From Phoronis ovalis (lineage: Eukaryota; Phoronida; Phoronidae): 24,788 nt of DNA. Shown here piece after piece: positions 1 to 11,593 of this stretch (its first letter is position 1; each line of letters opens with the position of its first letter). The stretch lies in assembly GCA_028565635.1 (NCBI GenBank), contig JAOXYB010062945.1, positions 1 through 24,788 on the forward strand, given 5' to 3'. Position numbers and translations under genes: made by a program. The notes beneath the pieces were generated by a model, which worked only from the letters and a program-made list of their open reading frames with translations, was not told the DNA's origin and did not search any database.

Positions 1-180
1 AAGTTAAATGCAATTTTAAGATTTTGACCTTTTGACCCCTGAATGACCTTTTGACCTTTAAGGTCAGCTAACTTACCTCAAAGCGTTTCCAAGTTATAGA
101 CGTTTGAAAATTGGAAGAAAAAAGAAAAAAAAGGAAAAAAAAAAAGAGAAAAAAATAAAGAAAAAAAAAGAAAAAAAGAT
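1..180 (+). repeat. 3' end of a dispersed repeat: TGACC-rich block plus A-rich tail
   Basis: TGACCT or TGACCC half-sites occur at 25, 33, 44 and 52, and an AGGTCA at 61-66. TGACCTTTTGACC appears twice with a 19-bp offset (25-37, 44-56). An interrupted A-rich run follows at about 112-180. The order of body then poly(A)-like tract suggests the 3' end of a non-LTR retrotransposon or SINE whose body lies left of the window. TGACCTT-rich repeats are common in marine invertebrate genomes as I recall them. The tail has G interruptions, so the insertion is old or this is a simple repeat. Confidence 0.4.
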
Positions 181-1855
181 ACAATCTCAATATGTTGCAC
201 TTGCTGTGCAATCTAATAACAGATATTGTTGGCAGTGTCTGTTATAAAAAGAAAAATCGTCTGAAGCATCCTAAAGCTTGCTTTTACGCTTTCTTCTCTT
301 CGGGAAGAGAGAGTGATCAAACGTTATTTGTAAACAATGTGAACTCGAATTATTATTATTAGTGCAGTATTGCAAGCTTACATATAGCCATGCATGTATT
401 ACTGAGATTCTGCACCCTGTACGCATCGAAAAATTATAATACTACGTATATCGGGTTGCATGGGACAACGATGAATAAAAATACTGCATTGATACTACGG
501 AATTGCAATATATTGCAATAGGATGCTACCTTTGTGTATGCGTGGTTACTTGCCATTTTTTGTTTGTGACAAAGACCCTCCAGTTGTTGTGAAGGAGTGA
601 AGCTCAGAGAAACAGTTATAAAATGTATGAAGATGAAATAACAAGTGTCACCTAAATATACATGATGATGATTGTCGTTAATTTGTGGTCTAATGTAAAC
701 ACAGCTAGCATATACAGTGCAGCTAAATTGTCACTGTTGACGGACAAATATACCAAGTGTACAGTACGTAGTTACTGTAATTAAACAAATGGAATTTCTA
801 ATGTGTACAACATTATAATTGTGTGACAGCGTGTTGTGTCCATCGATTTATAGTCAATATATCTAAATATACCAAGACAACATATACCTACACATCAAAG
901 TAATCCGATCAAACTAATAATAAAACAAAGTGTCTTTAAAAAATCAATGCCACATATAGCAGTTATGGTGTCAACGGAATGGTTTTAACCAAAAAGTGTC
1001 CATTATGGAACCGTATCGATGTAATAATGTTGTTACACAACCATGCCTAAAATAACAAACTCTGTAAAGAGTTGGTAATGAAACTATGCTGTCTTTTATC
1101 AGCAAAAATTGCCATGTTTGAATGATTGATTTTAATGGTATTTAAGCGTTACATATACCCAATATAACAGTATATCTGAACATAATTACTCCCATAATGC
1201 TTAGAAATTTTGCAAACAAATGGTACGCCATACTAAACAAAGCGTTTTCAACAGAAAATGGCAAAATGTCATATCCGATGATATCTTTGAGCAGCTGCAC
1301 TATAAGTATACCGAAGAAAAAAACATTATGATCTTTCTTTAAAACTATTTATTCGCCTTGCGCATATATAAATCTTCTAAAATTGTGCTGAAATTATGAC
1401 AGTTCTGATGGAGATATAGTACGTGCTACGGAAATCATACATCAAAATATTGAGTTATGATAACCTCGGACAGGTGAAACAGTGTCTAAATCTGGTTTAT
1501 AAATATATGTTCGAACAAAATCTAGGCTACGTGGTCGCTAAAAAATGCTTATATACGTAGTTACATGAAATTCTTGCTCGCCTGCACACCTGAGTATGCA
1601 CATGTCACCAGTCGGATCGAGGGTTTATCAGGATTTGCTACAGATTCAGGTTTAATTAGATTCAAAAACAACCATTATATTCATGCCATGTTAGAACGAT
1701 GCAGATATATATTCAATGTCATAATGGTGCCTGTGTATTTACTAGTAAAACTTATTAAAAATGAACATGTGTGTCCCCAAGAGCATTCCCGTTAGATCAC
1801 ATGATTTGCCAAGGTAACGTTAAACATCTAAACTGTCTCTCTGGGTGAGCGCCAA

Positions 1856-1881
1856 GCCCCCACACAGGGCCCCCACACAGG
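1856..1881. repeat. 13-bp tandem duplication, GCCCCCACACAGG
   Basis: Two exact adjacent copies (1856-1868 and 1869-1881) followed by GCC stand out as a GC-rich patch in AT-rich surroundings. No function is evident. Confidence 0.85.
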
Positions 1882-3781
1882 GCCTCAACATGCAATACAA
1901 TACAACAATAGTTAAACTGGATTTTTTTTCAAGTCATCAAATACAATATAGTCATGTTCATTTGTACTTAAATTCAAAAGCTATAAAGTGCTTATTCAAA
2001 TACGCCATGTTATTCTAGTTTGTTTCTTTTATTTTTTCTTACTTCTTCTTACGCCTTGCACACATTAGAACAATGTTATATATTAATATTTACTAACAAT
2101 TTTCTAAACCAAAGAGCATGACTGTTGTGCATAAGGGCATGCCTGGGAGAGTATTACCACATATGATTTCATTAAAATTTAACATACCACAGTGCAAGAA
2201 AATATAACTAATACACGACTATAATCTAAATCGCTTATTGCAAAAGGAAGTTCTATTGCCGTTTAACCTGAAAATCGGCTGAGATTATGAGTACGCATGA
2301 TATTTTTGATAGAGTTTCAAGTCTCGCCCACCAGGAGGGAAACGAGAGATTTTCAGACTAACCTAGCATTCAGTATATTGAAAAAAAACTAAGTTTCTTA
2401 AAAATGCTTATCGATAAAAATCCATTTACATTTTCAACAGGTTTAAAAACTTAAAAATTAGGGATGTTGGTTTATTCATTTTCCAATATCATCATACCGT
2501 GTTATTCACAAAATATACTGTTTTACTCTGTATTAGTTCTGTCTTAACCCCTATCTCTCATTCAGTTTTTTCTATGAGAAAACCATGTCGTTTCTATTAT
2601 TGTCCGCTCTATTCCAATGCTTGCTGTCAAGTGCTAGTCTCTGCCTCAGACTCGACAAGAAAAGTCCCGTGACTGTCTGGCAAAGTTTAAGGGCTAATTT
2701 AATTAATTGCCTACGATTATGAGTTATCTTAATAAGTTGAGAAAACTAGAGGCTCTTGTTAAGTACATGTGTAACTATTTTATCCACAAACACGTTTACA
2801 TAACCTTATCAGTTTTATCAGGGAGAATTGCCAAAACCGTCTACAAACTTTTTCTATGATATATCTTTTCTTAAGTCATTTTTAGGAGATTATATATCTA
2901 TGATTTTTTCTTTATATTATGGTTTATGTATGTAATCGTAGTGTCTTAGTTGTGTTCTCTATTCATATCCTTTTTCGTACGATACATCGTTTTCTAACTT
3001 TCTAACCGCAATAACTTCATTGTCTTCTTTGAGCTTCTTGTACATAATTTAAAATATTTTAATGAACAAACGGCATGCTTCAAATTCACAAAATTAATGA
3101 CCAAAAAACAATGTACAGGATTAAGGTACTAGGCGCGAAGATTAACGGAAAATGAAATAATTAAGTAGTGTTTCTGCTAGCACCCTATCTGCACAGCAAC
3201 GTACATAATATCTGTTGTTGTAGTGTCACCTGAATTTTTGATTTGATGTAAAGGTTTACCCAGTTTTCTCAGTCATATCTGTCTATATGTGAGATAACCT
3301 GTCTTGACCTTCTCAGACCATCGGGTACATAGTCTACCTGAAAATCATGACATGTGTCAGTTGGATATTATTAATGATGAATACAATTTGAAAAATGGGC
3401 ACCACATCCACGTCAAGGAAAGAAATATTTTGCTGTGTCAGCAAGTAACAGGTACATGTTACTAGGACAACTATAAATCATGTCGCGTCTTTTCTGTGTC
3501 ACTATAGCTATCCAAAGGGGGCAGTTAGTTGTATGGTACGGGAGTAGTATGTTGTACGCATGTGATTACAATTTGTTAAACATGTCCTAAGTTTTTTTTA
3601 TGCTGTCTTGATAAAAATGACATTTGCAATTCTATAAAAAAAAATCCAGAATTCATAATTTAGACTATGATCACAGGAACAAGGCCTAGTACTAATACTA
3701 GATTATATGTGATTATACAGACACACGGTTTTTTGAATTCACGCCTCTGCTCTGTTATAATGTAAAGTTGCAGATATAGAA

Positions 3782-3805
3782 CCGGGTATAAATCCGGGTA
3801 TAAAA
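3782..3805. repeat. 12-bp tandem duplication, CCGGGTATAAAW
   Basis: Two adjacent copies (3782-3793, 3794-3805) differ only in the last base. The complement, TTTATACCCGG, resembles the units of the degenerate repeats at 20571-20830 and 23579-23675, so this may be an old remnant of the same family. Confidence 0.7.
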
Positions 3806-6800
3806 CACAACCGTGATACATTTTACTATTCCCCTCGATTTCCTGAAACTGTTTTACTGCGCGCATACTGTACAAATTTAAGAGATCCCGCTAAGCCAGC
3901 TAATCATTGATAGCATATGAGCCAAACACTTTAATAAATCAAAGCGGGAAATCATGTGCAGTAACTAAATTTATTTTTATCTCGAGCCGGATCTCAGGTT
4001 GGTTTCTGTCACAGACATGATAGATTACCTGGATAGGTAAATATAGTTTTGAAGCTGATAAGTGGAAAAGATAGGTGAATCCTTGTTGTGATATGTAAGA
4101 TATTTTCCAAACTTTGAAACCTTAAACAAACAATAAAGTTTTAGTAAGTAAAACCTCTTACATGAATATTCAATTAGTTTTAGGGAGTTGGCTATTTGTG
4201 GTTATCCTTAGACGTAAAATAGCATTGCTGAATGTAGATTGCTAAGAAAATACATTTATGGAGTTTCACATTATTTTTTAAAGTTGGTCAGGTCCCAGGT
4301 CGGGTGCAGTGAGAAGGCTAGTCTTAAAACGGTGCCGGGTTAATAACGAATACATGAAGTATTCCTGTCTGTGATTCATTTCTTATAATCATCTATATTA
4401 TAATTATTTTACGCTTTAGATATGTTTCTAATTACAAAAGTTGATATAAGACTAACCATGCATTTGCTTTCAATTTCGTAATATTGTTCTCAGAATGGAA
4501 TGACGTTTTGCAGGGTAAGGAAATAGAAAGAATATCAAACCAACTTTTTTTATTAATTTTATTTCACTAATTGACTGGAAGTAAGAAACATTTTTTTACA
4601 AACACCACCCACAGTTTCATATTTTATTGATCGCAATCTATATTGATTGTTGTTAATTGTCAGTTTATTGATGGTCGGAAGTGCTCTTTTACTGTAAAGC
4701 TGTACCTATTGTGTGATAAAATCAATGATCACATACTAACAAAGCTGAGATCAGAACACCTGAGGAATCATAGCGCAACCTATTTTCTTTTAATTGTAAT
4801 TGCATGCCACTTGTTTGGAAATACAATTAGATACAAATATCCTTAACTTTCGATAATTCAATGTTATCTCATTCAATCACAACGGAAGAACATGTCATAC
4901 AGGTTTTTCCCGATATATTAGTAATTGCGAATGCTTCCTTTGTAGTTTATCTGTCCACCTAAATGTAATGTAATGCAAATGAATTCATCATACAAGTGTA
5001 AATGTGCATACACGCGCGTACGACAACCTTTTTCACAATACTATATATAAATTCCCGGAGAAAACAGGCAATAATATTGAAAGTAGTATAGTTAGTCTTG
5101 GGAAAATTTTATAAATAATTTTCTCAAAATATAACAATAATGTTTAGTTGTCAATATGGAGTTTGGTAATTGTAATGGGGCCCGGGCCGGGACGAGGTGT
5201 TATTATTTCCCCTCAGAACGTATCAAGACATCCTTGTTTTGTCTTTCTAATATTGCTGTGCTCAAGTCCAGGTTACAACCCGGGGTTTCATTAGTTTACA
5301 TTATCGCTGCTTGTGTTTTGTAAATACAGTCGATATTGTTACTTTTGAAATACGACTTACAATTAATGAATTAAACATGCCTCCGTGGTCTTATTTATTA
5401 ACTGATTAATACTTTGCAATTTTAGATTATTTCATAAAAGACATGGAAACTTTGTTATTTTAAGGTCATGTTTGTTCTGGGGATAAATATTCAAAAACAT
5501 TTACAAATACATCTATGTTGATTTTTTAATCAAGAAAAATAAGTCTGCCTGGTTAAATTACAATTGGTACCTTATTGTACTTGCACAAAAGTCACGAGGT
5601 GGTGTTTTTTAAAGATTGAACAATTTTGATTTTTTTTTACCACTAAGTCACGCAGAAAACATGCATGATGGGCAGTAAAACGTATCAAATTTGGATTTGC
5701 ATTAGTTTGTAGTTTTAAAACATTCTGCAAAACAATCACTGATATCGCCAGATTTGCCTTACTGGTCATCACTTTGTTAAATATAAGTACATGTCTTTAA
5801 TGTTTGTTATAAACATTGCTTTATTATTTTTTAATTTCACTTTTAAATCAAACCAAATCCGAGCACACCCGTCGCAAAAATTGAAGCAGTTTATTAGAAT
5901 TTTAATATATTCCCGAAATTAACCGTCCTTGCTTCATGGACTGTGTTGGACCGTGAGTATCTGAAGCATTTACGTATACAGTTTTAATCCTGCTTATAAT
6001 TGTTCAGTGCAGTAAATGAGCTGTGAATTTAGACAGCGGAGTAACTTAGTTATGGGAAATTAACTGTCCATATTAACGGGACATATCACACCCTTTTACG
6101 AAATTCAAATTATTTTACAAATATAATGCAGAATTAATATGTGTGTATTAAACGCAATTTTGGTTATGTCTTCAAATGCCACTCATATTTCGTGGATAGA
6201 TTTCAAAACGATATTCTACTGAGTGGAATGCTGTTTCCGGGTTTTGCCATTTCGTAGCAATTCCGTAAAGGCTGTGTTTACATAGAACAGTGGTCATAAG
6301 AAGAAAAGTTTCGTCAAACGTATAGAAAATGAAAGGATTTGGACAGTTTAAAACCCTTATCTAATCTTCTAGAAAAGTGGCACTCAACAATTATGTCTAA
6401 TAGAAATACCTCCACTTGATACACCTATGAATAATGCATACCAACAATAGGCAGTGAGCTACTGAACTTCATCAGGGAATTATATTATATTTTAATAATC
6501 ACTCGGTACAAACTATATCATTAGAAGTTCTCAGATAAAAGAGTATGTGATTTGTCATGTGTACCAAATTATTAATCACCACAACGGTTTCTCAGATAGC
6601 ATTATTTATCTCGCTTGGATAGCACAGGACTCCCTATCAATAACATATCAATTAGAATCTATTCAAATTATTCACCTGAAGTCACTATAACAATATTCGA
6701 AATTATAATTTGGGCGTGAGTGCTTCTATGTGTCGCTAACACGTCTTTACCGTGCCACTAAATGAGATTCTCAAAGGGTTACGACACTTCCATTTGTATG

Positions 6801-9800
6801 CTTCCGCGTCACTGTTACAGAAGCTAAACTGGTGTTAATATATTATGGAATGCATTCAGTCCTCGACTGGTAACACACAGAGCAGCCCACGCATGATGTC
6901 TGAGTACTTGACAAATTTGATGGTAGAACAAAAGTGTGTGATAGCTTCGATACGTATCCACCCAAGTTCAGGGGTTATGTAAAGGTCGTAAAGGGTTGCT
7001 GAACATCATAATTAATACGAGTTATCTGAATGAAGCCACCAGTTTTAAAATGTTTGCAAATTTGCAAAACTTTGCAGTGAATGATCCTAAAAAATCTATA
7101 TCTAAATAGTATAACTCAAGCCCGAACTCAAGGTTGTTTCTTCAATTGCTTCTTTACATGCAAATGATTTTCTGTAGGCTTACGTAAAATAACATTTGCT
7201 ATTTTAGAATTCCATCAGCACAACAGAAAGAGGGTAACAGAAATATTTGTTCAGTTTACGTAAATATTGAGAAATTTGCAGGCATCGATTTCAGTATATC
7301 AGCTGTTTACTCATGTGTAATGAAACTTTCAAGACTGGTATTTCAGGCGATACTCATTTTATTTACCTCGTAATAAGCACAAACGCTTCATACTAGATAA
7401 CTAGTGAAGATATTTTGATGTTATGAATTTAATTATAGACTATTTTTTAATTTTCACCCAAAATGTAAATAAAGATAAGCCAATTTAGTTTTTTTACATT
7501 TTCTTACTATGCATATGTTAGTATATATAATACCAAACATTTCTGCATCATGTATCAAAACCAAAAATATTATTCGCTGTCGAAAATGATAAATTTGTTT
7601 GGTCAAGCCTATCAGATTTAGTAGTTGAATAACGTATTCATCATTGTGAAATATAATTTAAATGCATTTACTTTTATTAAGTATTTATAAACGTGTAAAT
7701 TTTGAAAGGATTCATACATCGGGCCTTATCTGAGACGTTGAATAAATATTTTCATTTCTCTATAATCTTCCTGGATCATTGCTCAATTTTGATTAAATAA
7801 AAATTGTAATATTGTACATGATATCTGAATGCATTTCTATACATAAAAACATAATACAAAATTTATGATTTTTCAACTCCCGTTATAAGCCGTATTATTG
7901 TCATTTCTCAAACAACGAATAATATGATACTGTGTTCCTATTCGAACGCTTAATTTAGTTCTTTTATGTCTAGAGTAGCTGATCATAATCCAAGCTAATA
8001 CGCACAGAGGTCATTGAGTGAATTACCAATCGGGCGTAAGCTTCATACGCATGTCTATATGTACATGAGATATACTCCTATGTGATAACTAAATTTTGAC
8101 GCCTTATAAAAATAATTGATGTATAATTTCAATGTGTTTTGTGCATATGCCACTTTGTGTCAAATTCTTTTATGGTTTCTTCAAATGTACAAAGAAAAAA
8201 TAATTTCAAATTATTATAATCAAATGTCAACATTTATGAACAATATAGTGATTTTATCTAATATTATCATACCCTAGTTTTACTTTCAATCAATCAATCA
8301 TACAAAAATGAGAATATACATCTCTAATGTAAAACATAAGTTAGACGTACTTACTAAAATATCCACAAAAAATAGCCGAATTTACATGACTTTTAACTCT
8401 TCTATGCATTATATCAGTTCTTAATCTGATAACCACGTATTACTCAACATTTTAACCAGACAACACTAGGTACAATATAAGAAAGTTAGCATCAAATTAA
8501 GCATGGGAAATGGCGTTTGTGCTGGAATTTATGCAATTCACTTCGTCACCATAATTTTTAAGTTTCAGCCTCTAAGCCTTGTTACATATTTTGAGTAGGC
8601 TGTTGGTTTTTCTAACGTTGAGGCACAGTCTCAATAAAACGATGTACATTGATACCTACTGGATGAACAGGGGAGATTAAAAATCGCTAATCAGAGACAC
8701 CGATCTATGAATTTTTAACATGCAATGAATGCAGATGATTATGTTAACTCATGTACCATATGATGACATTAACTATATTAAGTAGTAATAAGCTGTGAAT
8801 GATAGTATGTGTTTTATTCCCACGTGTTATTATTACATTCTTATGAATTAAATTGTGTCACATTTATTAATATCTTTGCCAATCAAGGTAGGTATCCAGG
8901 CAGGACGACCAGCCACTACTCCAACCACTACAGTTTGAGATTACAATTTTATATCGTAATATATGCCCTAACTTTCATCACCGGAAGGTACAGTACTAAG
9001 GTATAAATTCTCCAAACAGAGTAGAAATGAAATTTCCTTGCATTATTCAGACTATTAACCTCCATTAATTTTTAACCATCATATGACAATAGTATTGTAT
9101 TCATCCATGTCTTTTATCATAACAATGACAGCGTCGTGCCGCTTACATCGATGTATATTATCATTCAAACAAGTAATCACTCGCATGATCAGTTCTTATT
9201 GCATACATTCTGATACATCACCCAATTATATGAACACAGTCTGTTTTATTGGTAATTTCTGAATTAATATTGTCATTGAATATCTTGTATGCAATTATTA
9301 CTAAGCAGGATGCCACCTAATAATGTAATATTACTTATTAAATACAAATGAAGACATACAAATGGGATTAATTTTAACGTGATACTTTTAATTATAGTTA
9401 CAGTTACTATTATAGACAAATTTATTCTGTCGAAGAATGAAAAACGTATGATAGTCGAGTGATTTTATACACAGATTTCTCATTAAAGGAATTTTCTATA
9501 TTAGTCCTATACTAAATAATTCCTTGTGTCAGTTAAATCAATTTTACTCGAAACTGATAAATAACCTATAAACGTGTACAAAAAAAGTGTTTGTTCCTGG
9601 CTATCACTTATTATAACCGTAGGTATCCAGTTACTAATTTTACTAGGTGCTTTAAAATGTAGTGTAAATGTTTGGTACAAGGACTTGTGTGAAGTTAATA
9701 GTAGCAATTTTTATTACAACCATGTTAAATTCTTGTTTGCATAAACTACATGTAAAATTTGTCTCGTGTTTATGCAAGTCTTAAATTTATACATGCACTT

Positions 9801-10579
9801 TAGATCCTACAAGATATAATGAATTATTCGGGAATTGATACCTTTTCATTTCGTTCTGCCCTGTTAAATAAATGATTAAGATATTATTATACATAATGTA
9901 CTTTGTCACATTGTGTACCATGTGGATGTAGCACCGCGTGTCATGCGACAGTGTGTATGCAAACATTTCTGTCCACTCTTCTTGGTATTTTAAAAAAGTT
10001 ATCAACGTGTGCTTCGGTCATCTTAATAATTTCAATATATCGATAATCAAATCAACTTGTAGGCAAAGTGGTAATTCATTTAATATTAACAGTACGTCTA
10101 GTGTTTAAAAATAGCCATACCCAGGGGCTGTACTCAATTTAAAGCGCTATAGAGGGGACAACAAATGTATCCAGATTTGTAAAGCAATATTGCTCGATGT
10201 AACTATTTCTGATGCCATAATATTATATCCACATCCAGTTAGAATGTGCATTAAAATGTTGCTTCAAGATAGTTATCATATTAGGCTATGGTGTGGTCCT
10301 CAACGTGTCAGCCATATTGGTATTGTTTTCTTCTTGACGACAGAAGGTTGATCAATACTTTTCAATTTAATGTAATGTTACAGTTATCAAAATTATTAAA
10401 CTTTAGCACAGACACTCTTGGCGTCTTTTTTACTTTATTTCAACCGTTTTTCCCAATGACTGATCAATGAAGGTTTTCGTTTCTTTATAAGATACATTTG
10501 TATAATAACATAAATAGTGGCACTTTTAAAATGGCGACCTAAAGGTACCATAAATTTCGTTGTTTATAGACTAAGGGCG

Positions 10580-10828
10580 AGTTGGGATGCCACACATGGT
10601 ATCACACCAAGCAAAACTACAAAACACAGCAAACACAGATGTAGTATAGAAAAGATATTCTTTATTCAAACAACAAATAGCAATGAACATGCATATATAC
10701 AAAAAACAGTGTCTGTCACAGAACGCGGGAGAGAAGCAGATCCACAAATTCCCGGTTGCAACGATGGTGGCAGAGGTTTTATAGTCAACAGCACTCAAAT
10801 CACACGTAGTGAGTGGCACACTCCAACT
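10580..10828 (-). mobile_element. Candidate small solo LTR or inverted-end element, minus orientation
   Basis: Read on the minus strand, the segment has CTATAAAA (10784-10777), then about 110 bases later AATAAA (10666-10661), then a TGTGTTTG-type GT-rich stretch. This is the TATA, R, poly(A) signal, U5 order of a retroviral-type LTR. Its ends are imperfect inverted repeats: 10580-10593 (AGTTGGGATGCCAC) matches the complement of 10813-10828 apart from a small gap and mismatches. TG...CA boundaries at 10588-10820 would give a 233-bp LTR. I found no target-site duplication and no coding for gag or pol, so a MITE or chance arrangement stays possible. The 179-codon ORF across it shows no protein family. 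Confidence 0.35.
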
Positions 10829-11185
10829 TACCTAGCTTACAATATAATCACTTTGAGATTAGGCCCAAGAATCCAAAATACTCCAGACTATATTCTGCAA
10901 CCCTCACGGCACCTGCTTCTCTCGGTACGCGCTGTTTTTAGCTGCCGAGGCCGAAAATTGCAACCGGATTTGCGTCAGGGGTTAAATTTTGCACCCTATC
11001 TAAACTGGAGCATTTGTGCAAAAACACATATTTCTCTTTTAGAACTATCTATATAGAAATACTTAAAGTGTACTGATAGCAAATATTTGTCTGTTGTCCT
11101 ATATAATGTGATTTGAAAGCTATTTTTTAGACTTCCCAGAATACATCGGCTCGAGTTAAGAATCTTCTCTTGACTGAAGCAATGT

Positions 11186-11260
11186 GGGCGGAGCTTTATT
11201 ACCACGTGTAGTATATTAAACCTGAAAGGCGGAGCTAACCATTGAGAAGGGATCAACCAG
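11186..11260 (+). promoter_or_regulatory. Probable core promoter of the RBM24-like gene
   Basis: A GGGCGGAGCT box lies at 11186-11195, a CACGTG E-box at 11203-11208, a TATA-like TATATTAA at 11212-11219, and a second GGCGGAGCT at 11228-11236. A start about 25-35 bases after the TATA-like box would fall near 11245 and leave a 5' UTR of about 170 nt. The motifs are seen directly; their use as the promoter is inferred from position. Confidence 0.4.
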
Positions 11261-11416
11261 GCGTAAACTGTCTTTGAAAAACACACACGTTACGAAGTAT
11301 AACGTAGAAGTGTTAGAACTTTTAACAAGGATAGGTGTAGAGGTAACTACTGAGGATTTTACCTTCATTTTGTATTACCTTTGTGTGCCTTAGTATTCAA
11401 GTAGACTGTATAAACC
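11245..11416 (+). other. RBM24: Probable 5' UTR
   Basis: This stretch lies between the inferred transcription start and the ATG. The left edge is an estimate. The bases before the start, TAAACC, give a favourable A at -3 and an in-frame stop, so no N-terminal extension is possible without another upstream exon spliced inside 11414-11416. Confidence 0.4.
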
Positions 11417-11593
11417 ATGTCGAGAGGACCGATTACGAGTAAAGACACGACTTTGACGAAGTTGTTCGTAGGAGGATTGCCTTATCACACTACAGACGAA
11501 ACATTAAAATCGTTCTTTGACCAGTTTGGTGAAATAGATGAAGCAGTTGTGATAACAGACAGAGCTTCAGAAAAAAGCAGAGGATATGGATTT
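11417..11593 (+). CDS. RBM24: RBM24-like exon 1 (residues 1-59)
   Basis: This 177-nt segment codes for the N-terminus and the first two thirds of the RRM: RNP2 (residues 15-20), the first helix and most of RNP1. It ends in phase 0 after RGYGF, before the donor GTAAGT at 11594. The intron therefore splits RNP1 between F59 and V60. I recall the vertebrate RBM24 and RBM38 genes being split at the same place, which would make it an old intron position. Confidence 0.95.

Larger units (their letters stand above)
181..10500. other. AT-rich non-coding stretch, no gene recognised
   Basis: The longest open frames are under 80 codons, have no family resemblance and are scattered in both strands, as expected by chance. 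I saw no tRNA or rRNA sequence and no exon chain with good splice sites. Minor structure includes a 13-bp tandem duplication (1856-1881), a 12-bp tandem duplication (3782-3805), a CAAT run (8287-8300) and a bulged palindrome (9318-9340). It may hold distal regulatory DNA for the downstream gene, but nothing in the sequence shows that. Confidence 0.7.

Noticed and set aside
9318-9340. Bulged palindrome around GTAATATTAC
   Set aside because: It is nearly all A/T, so it is readily explained by base composition.
10517-11056. 179-codon plus-strand ORF, the longest uninterrupted frame in the window
   Set aside because: The protein has no recognisable domain or compositional bias of a real protein. 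The frame crosses the LTR-like segment and stops before the gene's promoter. A shorter ORF overlaps it on the other strand, which suggests chance openness.
11120-11130. CTATTTTTTAG as a MEF2 site near a muscle-type gene
   Set aside because: It has one T too many for the 10-bp MEF2 consensus (YTAWWWWTAR). In AT-rich DNA near-matches are common.
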